A stretch of 54,284 nt of DNA from Thioalkalivibrio versutus (GCF_001999325.1 NZ_MVAR01000016.1:1216-55499), one strand, 5' to 3'; counted from the first letter of the stretch, positions 9,301-16,476 are shown. The notes: generated by a model from the letters alone, not told the origin. Program-made: numbers and translations.

Positions 9301-9827
9301 AACAGGGCCTCGTCTCCCTGCTGCGCGAACTGCACGACAACCTCGACCGCGCCGTCTTCGACGCCTACGGCTGGAACGACCTCGCCGACCGCCTCGTCGG
9401 CCGCCCCGGCGCCACCACCCCGCTGCCGGACAAACCCGCCGACCAGGCCGAAGCCGAAGAAGAACTCCTCAGCCGCCTCGTCGCACTCAACGCCGAACGC
9501 GCCGCCGAAGAAGCCCAGGCCCACATCCGCTGGCTCCGCCCCGACTACCAGGCCCCCGAAGCCACCCAGACCACCGCTACGCTCGAAGCCAAACCCGAGG
9601 CCGCCGCCGAGACCCCGACCGAACCGGCCAAAAAGCCCACCTGGCCCAAATCCATGCCCGACCAGGTCGAAGCCGTCCGCCGCCTCCTCGCCATCGGCCC
9701 CCAGACCCCAGAAGCCCTGGCCACCCACTTCAAGCGCAAACCCACAAAGTCGATCACCCAGGTCCTCGCTGCCCTCCAAATCCTCGGCCAGGCAACAACC
9801 GACAACGACCACTGGCGCCTGACATGA
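6324..9827 (+). CDS. MmeI-like (type IIL) fused restriction endonuclease-DNA methyltransferase
   Basis: 1167 aa. N-terminal nuclease site D95-x9-E105-A-K107 is exactly the D-x9-ExK pattern described for MmeI. A helical linker follows, then an adenine methyltransferase: GAHYTP (motif X region), DPACGSGNFL with Asp418 (motif I, AdoMet binding) and NPPF at 582-585 (motif IV, N6-adenine type). The region around 650-900 should hold the target recognition domain. MmeI itself is about 920 aa; this protein has roughly 200 extra C-terminal residues: an acidic Ala/Glu linker, then a compact helical end (QVEAVRRLLAIGPQTPEALA) resembling a winged helix. Family role: one polypeptide methylates one strand for host protection and cuts at a distance. 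No separate specificity or nuclease gene is adjacent, as expected for this type. No clear ribosome site precedes the ATG. Confidence 0.88.
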   Translation: MEVTPGNPAHAASFDHDTATPLAAPEQVEAFIERWRDTGGSERANYQLFLTELCALLDLPQPDPASDDTADNAYVFERRVTIRNPDGSENRGYIDLYRRGCFVLEAKQTGKGLHTQGWDKAMLAAQNQADQYVRALPQDEGRPPFIVVTDVGRSLELYSEFSRSGGTYVPYPDPSRHRIRLEDLRDPEIQQRLHHLWLAPDQLDASKHAARVTREVSARLAELAKSLEQQGFEVERVAHFLKRCLFTMFSEDVELLPKGSFTALLERLQQNPEHFPDAMRSLWETMNTGGYEGQLMHKVQRFNGGLFQNIDPIPLNADQIGLLIQAGKADWRFVEPAIFGTLLERALDPRERHKLGAHYTPRAYVERLVMPTLIEPLRAEWNTVQVAAEAWLQQNKPDKALDELHRFHHRLCETRVLDPACGSGNFLYVALEHLKRLEGEVLNLIRDLSAGQATFDTEGLTVDPHQFLGLEINPRAAAIAEIVLWIGYLQWHYRLHGRLSLPEPILRDFHNIECRDALIDFDAREPMTDEHGEPVTIWDGISYKKSPVTGELIPDETGRTPVYHYSNPRRAEWPEADFIVGNPPFIGAATMRRALGDGYVDAVRKVFKGIVPDSADFVMYWWHIAAEKVRKGEVRRFGFITTNSLRQTFNRRVLEPHLSDSKKPLSLAFAIPDHPWVDSADGAAVRIAMTVGVPGDQPGTLRHVVNERDAGDDARTVELSHRPGKLFSDLTIGANVAGAITLQANQGISSPGVKLHGAGFIVTPDEAAELGLGKTPETARVIREYRNGRDLTQRPRGVRVIDLFGLTSDEVRDQFPAIYQWVLQRVKPERDQNKRATYRDYWWLFGEARRDWRTMATGLPRYIATVETTKHRVFQFLDADILPDNMLVNIAIDRPATLGVLSSRIHLTWALAMGGTLEDRPRYNKTRCFETFPFPELDDQQVATIGDLAERIDAHRKARQAEHPDLTLTGMYNVLEKLRAEEPLTAKERTIHEQGLVSLLRELHDNLDRAVFDAYGWNDLADRLVGRPGATTPLPDKPADQAEAEEELLSRLVALNAERAAEEAQAHIRWLRPDYQAPEATQTTATLEAKPEAAAETPTEPAKKPTWPKSMPDQVEAVRRLLAIGPQTPEALATHFKRKPTKSITQVLAALQILGQATTDNDHWRLT

Positions 9828-9938
9828 CAAACGACCAGCAGCACCAAGGGCTCACCGCTCGGCGATGGCCCCAAACCGCATCGACAGCCGCCCGAGATAA
9901 CACGCTGCTAAAAACCACCGCGGCGACACACCCACCTG

Positions 9939-10041
9939 ATTTAACGACGGTTTCTGACGCCACGCGCCCGGTTCAATATCCAATTAAACACGCGCGCACG
10001 TTCATCCAATATCCGTGCGCGCCATCCAACCACTGTTAGAA
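9939..10041 (+). other. Possible attC or attI at the left end of the cassette array
   Basis: ATTTAAC at 9939 fits the R'' consensus RYYYAAC and GTTAGAA at 10035 fits R' except in its last base. Between them is a strong hairpin, GCGCGCACG/CGTGCGCGC (9992-10000 with 10014-10022). L''/L' pairing is weak, so this may be attI or a decayed attC. It marks the left boundary of cassette 1. Confidence 0.4.
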
Positions 10042-10049
10042 GAAAAACA

Positions 10050-10847
10050 ATGGCATCTGAGATAGAGAAGCGACGTCGTCGCAAGACAGCACTTCAGATC
10101 TTGGAGGATTTGGGCCGAAAGGAAGAGCACGTTCTTTTGGTTCACTACTCTTGCGAGAGCTTTTACGATCGCCCCGAAGGTCAGACGCCAAGGGTTACGT
10201 CTATTGCTGTCCGAAATTATCTGTCAGCGCAAACAGTTTCCTTCTCGATCCATAAGATTGCCGAGGTCGAGGGCGTAGATTTTTCATATATAGAGAACAA
10301 CTACGACCGCCTGGAGAAGGAGATGCTCGCAGAGTTCTTTAACTTCCTCCGGGAGCGAAAGACTCACATTTGGGTTCATTGGAATATGCGCGACATAAAT
10401 TATGGGTTCCCCGCTCTTGAGCATCGTTTTCGGGTGCTGGGCGGGCAGCCCGAGATCCTTGAAGACTCTCAGAAAGTCGACTTGGCTCGCCTTCTCATTG
10501 CGCTGTATGGAGCTCGATACACCGGGCATCCAAGGTTGGAAAGCTTAATGAAGAAAAACGGGATGACTGATTTGAATTTTCTGACGGGAAAAGAAGAAGC
10601 CGATGCGTTCGAAAACAAGGAATATGTGAAGCTCCATCAGTCGACGCTTCGAAAAGTTGATGTTTTCTCAAATATTCTCGGTAGAACCGTGGATGGCAGC
10701 CTTAAGACCAATGCACGATGGTTCGATATTCACGGAATAAACCCCAAACTATGGGCCGAAGTGGCAGCGCAGCACTGGATCGTTGTTCTAATTGGCTTGG
10801 CTGCAAGTGTCCTCTCAATCGGGTTGGCAATTGCGAACATCTTCTAA
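10050..10847 (+). CDS. Cassette 1 protein: possible degenerate RNase H-fold/exonuclease-like protein with C-terminal membrane anchor
   Basis: 265 aa, no confident family. The first 220 residues have the order of segments seen in DnaQ-like 3'-5' exonucleases: a strand with an acidic residue (LLVHYSCESF), two further strands, an Exo II-like helix (LAEFFNFLRERKTHIWVHWN followed by MRD), VDLARLLIALYG, and a late HQSTLRKVDVF. The canonical DxE and H-x4-D are not intact, so catalysis is doubtful. Residues about 240-265 form one hydrophobic helix (WIVVLIGLAASVLSIGLAI), a likely tail anchor. The gene starts nine bases after the cassette boundary with a poor ribosome site, and its stop codon lies inside the R'' box of attC1, a typical cassette arrangement. 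The fold is inference. Confidence 0.7.
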   Translation: MASEIEKRRRRKTALQILEDLGRKEEHVLLVHYSCESFYDRPEGQTPRVTSIAVRNYLSAQTVSFSIHKIAEVEGVDFSYIENNYDRLEKEMLAEFFNFLRERKTHIWVHWNMRDINYGFPALEHRFRVLGGQPEILEDSQKVDLARLLIALYGARYTGHPRLESLMKKNGMTDLNFLTGKEEADAFENKEYVKLHQSTLRKVDVFSNILGRTVDGSLKTNARWFDIHGINPKLWAEVAAQHWIVVLIGLAASVLSIGLAIANIF

Positions 10848-10919
10848 CCAGGCGCTGTTGCCGGACAATTTTTCCACCGCTTCGCGGTTCCACAATTGCC
10901 GCAAAGCTTCGCGTTAGCT
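10842..10919 (+). other. attC1 recombination site
   Basis: R'' TTCTAAC (10842-10848, overlapping the ORF stop) and R' GTTAGCT (10913-10919), 78 bases in all. Imperfect inner palindrome GGACAATT...AATTGCC around an ACCGCTTCGCGGT hairpin. Confidence 0.75.
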
Positions 10920-10939
10920 TCCACAGGAAATAAATTTTT

Positions 10940-11518
10940 ATGGATATACCAGCTTCAGTCTACATCGCAATTGGTGCAGTGCTAGCTGCTTTGGTCGCAG
11001 GTTTTTTCTCGTTTTTAAACCTGATCAGTTCGAAGGAGAACAAGGTATCAGAGTTCCGCCAGTCCTGGATTGACGGAATCCGCGAGGAAGTCGCCGATTT
11101 CACTGCCGCCCTACAGGAGGTTACGCGGATAAGGGGGCATAGTAATGACAACGAAGAAGCGATGGCTGAATACCACAAGGTTAGTGCTCCCGGCTACTTC
11201 AAGGCCACAAAAGCGCTGACAAAAATTCAGCTGCGCCTCAATCCGGTACATGCAAAGGAAAGCCCAGAAAGTCACGAGGCTAAACTTCTGAACGCATTGA
11301 ACTCGGCGCGTAAGCATTTCAACAATGAAGACTATGCTAATGCGATCGCTTCCGGCGAAGACATCCGAAGTGCGGCAGCACCATTTCTCAAGGATGAATG
11401 GGAGCGCGTTAAGAACGGCGAAGAGCGATATCAGGCGATTCGCGATAATGCACTGCGTACGATCAAGGGCGGAATTGCCTTAGTAATTATTCTGTCATTT
11501 GTTTCATTGCTCACCTAG
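10940..11518 (+). CDS. Cassette 2 protein: two-helix membrane-anchored protein
   Basis: 192 aa, family unknown to me. N-terminal transmembrane helix at residues about 5-28 (YIAIGAVLAALVAGFFSFLN), a cytoplasmic helical middle (SSKENKVSEFRQSWIDGIRE onwards, probably coiled coil to residue 165) and a second transmembrane helix at the very C-terminus (GGIALVIILSFVSLLT). Similar N-terminal-helix plus SKE-KVSEFRQ-WID proteins are, to my recollection, common in mobile and defence regions, but no function is established. It starts about 20 bases after the attC1 cut point; AGGAA lies ten bases before the ATG. Confidence 0.72.
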   Translation: MDIPASVYIAIGAVLAALVAGFFSFLNLISSKENKVSEFRQSWIDGIREEVADFTAALQEVTRIRGHSNDNEEAMAEYHKVSAPGYFKATKALTKIQLRLNPVHAKESPESHEAKLLNALNSARKHFNNEDYANAIASGEDIRSAAAPFLKDEWERVKNGEERYQAIRDNALRTIKGGIALVIILSFVSLLT

Positions 11519-11531
11519 TAGATGGTGTGAA

Positions 11532-11609
11532 AGCTAACAAGTGGCAGCAGTCGGAACGTTTTTCTGCTCCTTCGTCGCTCCAAAACGTCCGCTGTGCCAA
11601 GCGTTAGAT
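11532..11609 (+). other. attC2 recombination site
   Basis: R'' AGCTAAC (11532-11538), L'' AAGTGGC, a stem of AACGTTTT with AAAACGT, L' GTGCCAAGC and R' GTTAGAT (11603-11609). It is the clearest attC architecture of the set; length 78 bases. Confidence 0.85.
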
Positions 11610-11625
11610 CGCGGAGGGAACGGGT

Positions 11626-12438
11626 ATGGCATATGAAGCGGATGGGTACTATTCCGAAGAGGCTTCGGCGTGGTCGAGACAAAATCGGAAACAGCATACT
11701 CTCCTCTTTGACCTTGCTGCCCGAATGAACCGCCATTGCCATGAGGTGGCTTGCGGACTGCAAATCGATAATTCCAACGGACAGCAGGTCATTTGTTCCG
11801 CGCTCTTCGTGCGCGCGCTGGAGTTCTTCCAGGGGTCGTTGATTTTGATCGAGCGCGGCCTTTCCAATCCAGCGAAAGTGATGCTCCGCTCGTTCCTAGA
11901 GACTACGTTCACCATTCGTGCCGTAGCGGCGGACGTTGAGATCATGAGGCGCTATGTCGCCGCCGACCAATTTGAGCGGCTGCGGGCGCTTCGAAAGGTG
12001 CGACAGAACTCATCGGCGTTTGAAGCGGCTCTGATCGATCGAGATCGTGAAGAGCTCGAACAGCTAATCGACAACCTTGAGGCGGACGAGAATGTGAATC
12101 GGAGCCTCAAGATACCGATTCACGAACTAGCAGAGAAAGCTGAACTCACTGACACCTATGACACGGCGTATGGTTACTTGAGTAGTACGGTCCATTCAGC
12201 CGTGCGAGATCTAGAGCAGTACCTTGAGCTGGACGATGAGGGGGAAATCCATCGGATGCGCTGGGGGCCTGAAGGCTCCGATACCGCAAAGTTATTGATT
12301 ACAGCGATCGAATCAATGTCTCACTCCCTCGAAGCAATGGAACTTCTCTTTGGCATTGAACGGGATGCTCACATTGAGCTTTCCGGCGAGTTTGATCGGG
12401 CAGCACGGGAAGCCTTGGGTTATCCGCAATCTAACTAG
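11626..12438 (+). CDS. Cassette 3 protein: DUF5677-like protein
   Basis: 270 aa soluble, mainly helical protein. The stretch LFVRALEFFQGSLILIERGL followed by NPAKVMLRSFLETT resembles the DUF5677 family (proteins of unknown function with a conserved helical core and an R-x-x-x-E pattern). The later YGYLSSTVHSAVRDLEQYL segment, with a conserved-looking S-x-x-x-H, also fits. No signal peptide or membrane segment. GGAGGG stands eight bases before the ATG. The stop codon overlaps R'' of attC3. Cellular role unknown. Confidence 0.75.
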   Translation: MAYEADGYYSEEASAWSRQNRKQHTLLFDLAARMNRHCHEVACGLQIDNSNGQQVICSALFVRALEFFQGSLILIERGLSNPAKVMLRSFLETTFTIRAVAADVEIMRRYVAADQFERLRALRKVRQNSSAFEAALIDRDREELEQLIDNLEADENVNRSLKIPIHELAEKAELTDTYDTAYGYLSSTVHSAVRDLEQYLELDDEGEIHRMRWGPEGSDTAKLLITAIESMSHSLEAMELLFGIERDAHIELSGEFDRAAREALGYPQSN

Positions 12439-12525
12439 TGGCTGCAGGGGACGTTTGACCCGTCGGCCATTTTGCAATCGCAAAATGGCCGACGGGTCAA
12501 GCACCCCTGAGCTCAAGCGTTAGGT
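12429..12525 (+). other. attC3 recombination site with long hairpin
   Basis: R'' ATCTAAC and R' GTTAGGT both fit consensus exactly; 97 bases. The centre holds a near-perfect 20-base-arm inverted repeat (GACCCGTCGGCCATTTTGC with its inverse, about 12465-12501). Confidence 0.85.
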
Positions 12526-12542
12526 GCTTTCGAGGTGTTTTG

Positions 12543-12653
12543 ATGACGGGCAGTGCTCTCCAAGTCTTGCGGCACACAGCGAAGCTTACCTACGATGACC
12601 ACATCGGTCGGCTCCTGAGTATTGGCCAAGCGGACTTGGAGGGCCCCATATGA
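12543..12653 (+). pseudogene. Short ORF at the start of a truncated fourth cassette
   Basis: 36-codon frame (MTGSALQVLRHTAKLTYDDH...) beginning 18 bases after attC3, the usual spacing of a cassette ORF. It ends in TGA at 12651-12653, directly before R4 copy a. Either a small cassette gene that lost its attC or the 5' stump of a larger gene cut by the repeat. No homology is recognised. Confidence 0.35.
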
Positions 12654-12654
12654 A

Positions 12655-12765
12655 GGGGTCGGACCAAGGTAACAAGATGTATTAACACGGCTTTCCGAAT
12701 TTGAAGGGATGGTTCAGGGCCTTAAACGGCGCATTTTGGGCCCTGAAACTGCCTTTGGCGCCAAG
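12655..12765 (+). repeat. R4 repeat, copy a
   Basis: GGGGTCGGACCAAGGTAAC head, then TTAACACGGCTTTCCGAAT and the conserved core CAGGGCCTTAAACGGCGCAT. It starts two bases after the stop of the truncated cassette ORF. The rest of the 12526-12958 gap (12766-12950) holds small hairpins but no gene. Confidence 0.85.
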
Positions 12766-12958
12766 GTCGTATGATCCGAACGAGACGGGACGGCACCGGT
12801 TCAGCCGGGACCACGCAAAACAGAGGGGTCAACCCCCTGCCTTTTGCCTCATGGCAGCCGCTCGACGCCCAGGGGGCTTCGGATGTCTGATCTTACGTGC
12901 GATTAATAGCCTGCGCCGCCCAGGCGGCGAGACCGAGTAATTCAGTTCAGGAGCTTCG

Positions 12959-13993
12959 ATGATTCTTAAGGAGAAGGAAGGGCCAAGCGGTCAGGATGAA
13001 CGCTCAAAGGCCGGGCACCAGCAGGAACAGGACGTGGCGTTCTACCTGCGGCGCGAATTTGGCGACGATGAGAGCGTTCGGATCATCAACGACCTGCGTA
13101 TCGAGCATAACGGCGAACGCGCGCAGATCGACCATCTGGTTATACATCCGTACGGGCTCGTGGTGATCGAGTCGAAGAGCATCTACGGCGAGGTAAAGGT
13201 GAACGGCCACGGGGAGTGGTCGCGCAGCTACCGCGGCGACTGGTACGGGATGCCGTCGCCGGTCCGGCAGGCGGAGCTGCAAGAGGCGCTGGTGAAGGAG
13301 CTCCTGAAGGACAACGTGGAGAAGTTCCTCGGCCGACTGCTGGGCCTCCAGACCCAGATTGGCGGCCGTGATTGGAGGACGCTCTGCGCCGTATCCAGCA
13401 GCGCGATCCTGCACCGCGATGAGATGCCTCGCGCGATCGCGAATCGCGTGGTGAAGAGCGAGTTCGTCGCGGAAAAGGTTCGCGAGCTGGTCGGCTCACG
13501 AGCCAAGGGGCTGGTGACGGCCCGGCCACGATTCAGCCAAAAGGAAATCGAAGGCATCGGCGACTTCCTGCTGCAAAGCCACCTCGCGCCAATCGCGAAT
13601 CCTTCGGCCGTGGCCGAGCCGGCCCCGCGGGTCCAGGAGTCGCCGGTTTCCGCCAAGACCGAGCCGGCAGCAAAGGCGCAACGACCGGCGACCCCGGAGC
13701 CGCAGCCCACACAAGCTGCGCCTTCGCCCGCTACGAATCCGAGTCAGGCCCCCACGCTTGCGTGCAAAAAATGCGGCGAGCAAGACAAGCTAACCGGGAT
13801 GTACGGCAAGTACGGCTACTACGTGCGCTGCGATGCCTGCGACACGAACACCTCAATGAAGGTCCCCTGCCCGGCCTGCCAGTCCCGCAAGGTCCGAGTG
13901 ACCAAATCCGGCCCGACCTACACCAGCGCCTGCCAGGACTGCGCCAACGAGTGGGTGGTATTCGCGCAGCGTGGAAGTCCTACCGAGCAGTAG
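12959..13993 (+). CDS. NERD domain nuclease-related protein with C-terminal zinc ribbon
   Basis: 344 aa. Residues about 20-130 form a nuclease-related domain (NERD): IDHLVIHPYGLVVIESKS carries Asp58 and E71-S-K73, matching the D...ExK core of the PD-(D/E)xK superfamily. A Pro/Ala-rich linker (about 215-262) leads to a C-terminal Cys region with pairs CKKCG, CDAC, CPAC and CQDC, that is, two probable zinc ribbons. Start set by AGGAG six bases before the ATG. It precedes the DUF262/HNH gene by about 145 bases on the same strand, both lying between R4 copies a and b. A defence or DNA-processing role is inferred from domain and setting. Confidence 0.85.
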   Translation: MILKEKEGPSGQDERSKAGHQQEQDVAFYLRREFGDDESVRIINDLRIEHNGERAQIDHLVIHPYGLVVIESKSIYGEVKVNGHGEWSRSYRGDWYGMPSPVRQAELQEALVKELLKDNVEKFLGRLLGLQTQIGGRDWRTLCAVSSSAILHRDEMPRAIANRVVKSEFVAEKVRELVGSRAKGLVTARPRFSQKEIEGIGDFLLQSHLAPIANPSAVAEPAPRVQESPVSAKTEPAAKAQRPATPEPQPTQAAPSPATNPSQAPTLACKKCGEQDKLTGMYGKYGYYVRCDACDTNTSMKVPCPACQSRKVRVTKSGPTYTSACQDCANEWVVFAQRGSPTEQ

Positions 13994-14139
13994 CATCCTG
14001 ACGTCGACGACTCCAAGGGCCCTGAAAAGCGGCGACAAGCGTGCGTTGACGGTTGCGGCGTTACCCCCACCGGGGCAGCACCTGACTAGTATGTCGGAGC
14101 GCACCGCGACTGTCCCGCCTCAAGCAAAAGGCTATAAGA

Positions 14140-15930
14140 ATGGCAAAGTATGAAGTGAAGCAAACTGCGGTAAGCCAGGTGCTGGCTGACGTGCGAAGCG
14201 ACAAAATTGCGATTCCGGAACTGCAGCGGCCGTTTGTCTGGAAGACGTGGCAGGTTCGAGACCTTCTGGATTCCCTCTACAACGGCTACCCGGTCGGCTA
14301 TCTGATCACCTGGCAGTCTGTTGGCGCGAAGCTCAAAGGGGGAGAAGTCGCTGCCCATCAGCAGATTCTGATCGACGGGCAACAGCGCGTAACCGCCCTC
14401 CGCGCCGCTATTGCGGGCCAGCCGGTTGTCGGTACCCGGTACCAGAAAAAACGCATCGCGATCTCCTTTAATCCTCTCACCGAGGAGTTCGCGACGCAGA
14501 CGCCCGCGATCCGAAAGAGCAGCCTGTGGATTCACGATATCAGCGAGTTCTACTCGGGCACGAGCCAGCTGACCTTTCTGCGCAGTTACTTCGAGAAAAA
14601 CCCGGACGCTGACCAGCACAAGGTCGAGGAGTCGGTAACCAAGCTCGCGGCAATCGAGCACGCTCAGGTCGGCGTGATCTCGCTGGCGGATGACCTGGAT
14701 GTGGAAACGGTGGCCGAGATCTTCGTGCGCATCAATGCCAAGGGCGTCCCTCTCTCGAGCGCCGATTTCGTGATGAGTAAGATCGCCACCTACGGTGACG
14801 AAGGCCGGAATCTCCGAAAGCTGATCGACTACTTCTGCCACTTGGCGGTGGCGGGACACGCCTTCTCGGATATCAAGGAGAACGACGAAGAATTCGCCGC
14901 CACAGAACATCTGAACAAGATCCAATGGCTCCGAAACCAATCCGACGAGCTCTTCCAGCCTGAGTACACCGATGTGATCCGTATTACCGGATTGGTCGGG
15001 TTCAATCGAGGCAAGGCCGGCGCGATCGTGAGCGAACTCTCCGGACTGGACCCCGAAACCCGAAGGATCGATGAGTCTCGGATCCCTGACGCTTATGAGC
15101 GGTTTGGGCATGCTCTGGATCAGCTGGTGAGCAAGACACACCTAGAGCGCTTCGTGATGATGATCAAGTCCGCGGGGTTCATTGACTCCAGCATGATCGG
15201 ATCGAAGAACGCGCTGAACTTCGCCTACGCCCTGTACCTCCTGCTGCGCCAGGATGCCGAGATGACGGAAGGACAACGCTCCCGGATCATCAAGCGCTGG
15301 TTTGTGCTCACCCTGCTCTCGGGTCGTGCTGTAGGGAGCTTCGAGTCAACGTGGGAGACTGACCTGAGGCGAATCCGTGAAAGTGGCGCGGAACGCTATC
15401 TGGAGATACTCGAGGAATCGGTGCTCGGGGAAGGATTCTGGAACGTGGCACTTCCACAGGAGCTCAACACCCCCAGCAGGCGCAACCCGGCTTTCCAGAC
15501 GTATCTCGCGGCCCGGGTAAACAGCGGGGGCCGCGGTTTCCTGTCCAAATCGATCAGCGTCGCGCAGATGATCGAAGGTCACGGCGACCTGCATCACATC
15601 GTCCCCAAAAACCACCTGATCCAGAACGGGTTTCCTAAGCAGGGGGACTACAACCAGGTGGCCAACTTCGCGCTCACCGAAACGCCTATCAATATCGCGA
15701 TCAAGGATCGTCCGCCCAAGGAGTACATGGCGTGGATATCCGAGCAGATTGCCACAGGGCAATTTCGGCTTGGCGAGATCACCAATCAGGAAGACCTCAA
15801 GGCGAATCTAGCCGAGAACGCCATACCGGAGTTTATCGGGGACGTCACGGCCACCAACTATCAGGAGTTCCTGGAAGCGCGCCGCAAAATGATGGCCGCA
15901 CTCGTCCGCCGATACTACGAGGCACTGTGA
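14140..15930 (+). CDS. DUF262 and HNH/DUF1524 domain protein (GmrSD-like)
   Basis: 596 aa. The N-terminal DUF262 (ParB-like NTPase) domain shows IPELQRPFVWK, LLDSLYNGYPVG and the nucleotide-handling motif D79-GQQR. The C-terminal region has H485-H486-IVPKNHL followed by N and N/E positions (QVANFAL), the HNH-type nuclease core of DUF1524. GmrSD and similar single-chain proteins are NTP-dependent restriction enzymes against modified phage DNA; other DUF262 proteins act elsewhere, so this is a family-based suggestion. Full length, no frameshift. A weak AAGG is the only ribosome site candidate. R4 copy b starts 19 bases after the stop. Confidence 0.85.
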   Translation: MAKYEVKQTAVSQVLADVRSDKIAIPELQRPFVWKTWQVRDLLDSLYNGYPVGYLITWQSVGAKLKGGEVAAHQQILIDGQQRVTALRAAIAGQPVVGTRYQKKRIAISFNPLTEEFATQTPAIRKSSLWIHDISEFYSGTSQLTFLRSYFEKNPDADQHKVEESVTKLAAIEHAQVGVISLADDLDVETVAEIFVRINAKGVPLSSADFVMSKIATYGDEGRNLRKLIDYFCHLAVAGHAFSDIKENDEEFAATEHLNKIQWLRNQSDELFQPEYTDVIRITGLVGFNRGKAGAIVSELSGLDPETRRIDESRIPDAYERFGHALDQLVSKTHLERFVMMIKSAGFIDSSMIGSKNALNFAYALYLLLRQDAEMTEGQRSRIIKRWFVLTLLSGRAVGSFESTWETDLRRIRESGAERYLEILEESVLGEGFWNVALPQELNTPSRRNPAFQTYLAARVNSGGRGFLSKSISVAQMIEGHGDLHHIVPKNHLIQNGFPKQGDYNQVANFALTETPINIAIKDRPPKEYMAWISEQIATGQFRLGEITNQEDLKANLAENAIPEFIGDVTATNYQEFLEARRKMMAALVRRYYEAL

Positions 15931-15948
15931 CAGCCAGCCGAGCAGACG

Positions 15949-16062
15949 ACGGGTCGGCCCACCACGGTACCGGACTGACTTAAAACGCCTTTCCGAATCA
16001 GGCGGACTAATTCAGGGCCTTAAACGGCGCATTCCGGCCCATAAATGGGCTCTTGCTCTGAG
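15949..16062 (+). repeat. R4 repeat, copy b
   Basis: Head GGGTCGGCCCACCACGGTAC, core CAGGGCCTTAAACGGCGCAT and the hairpin GCCCATAAATGGGC. It runs on through a spacer (about 16063-16119) shared almost letter for letter with the one after copy d, into an R2 unit. Confidence 0.85.
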
Positions 16063-16119
16063 AATAGATCCCACTCCGGCACCGCAAAGGGGATCGGTAG
16101 AGTCTCGGGCCGCTCCGAC

Positions 16120-16156
16120 GGATTGCCGCGGCCTCTTCGAGGCCTCGCAATGACGG
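16120..16156. repeat. R2 repeat, copy 1
   Basis: GATTGCCGCGGCCTCTTCGA then GGCCTCGCAATGACGG: a hairpin of GAGGCC arms with flanking GATTGC/GCAAT. Confidence 0.85.
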
Positions 16157-16177
16157 CGGGGAATGACGGCGCGGCAT

Positions 16178-16292
16178 GACGGGGTCGGACCACGGTAACG
16201 GGCTGACTTAACGAATCTTTCCGAATCTGAAGGGCTGAATCAGGGCCTTAAACGGCCTATTTTGTGCGTTGAAACGGCGGTTGGGATCCAGG
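16178..16292 (+). repeat. R4 repeat, copy c
   Basis: Full-length copy beginning GGGGTCGGACCACGGTAACG, core CAGGGCCTTAAACGGCCTAT. It follows copy b with only R2 between them; the 15931-16476 gap is essentially R4-R2-R4. Confidence 0.88.
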
Positions 16293-16390
16293 CCGTTCCA
16301 ACTGATTGCCGACCGCAAGGGGACAGTAGCTTCGGGGTCTACTTCAGACCTAGCCTTTTGGCTGGCATCCGCGCGCAATGCCCGTTGAAC

Positions 16391-16453
16391 AAGTGAGTAC
16401 TACCCGGCCGGTTGGGTGCTGGACGATCTCGACCGTGTGTTGAGCAACCAGTA
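16391..16453 (+). pseudogene. Possible antitoxin 3' remnant
   Basis: Open only for 20 codons, reading ...EYYPAGWVLDDLDRVLSNQ and a stop, 23 bases before the ParE-like remnant. Position and sequence would suit the end of the antitoxin partner; its 5' part is absent. Weak evidence. Confidence 0.25.
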
Positions 16454-16476
16454 GCCCGTCAGCGGGAGTCTCAAGG

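Larger units (their letters stand above)
9939..12653 (+). mobile_element. Integron-type gene cassette array without integrase (CALIN)
   Basis: Three same-strand single-ORF cassettes (10050, 10940, 11626), each followed at once by an attC-like site (R'' ...YTAAC, 60-85 bases of imperfect palindrome, ...GCGTTAG), plus a possible left-end site and a truncated fourth cassette. Base composition is clearly more AT-rich than either flank. No tyrosine recombinase of the IntI type is present in the window, and the array sits directly downstream of the MmeI-like gene. Confidence 0.8.
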
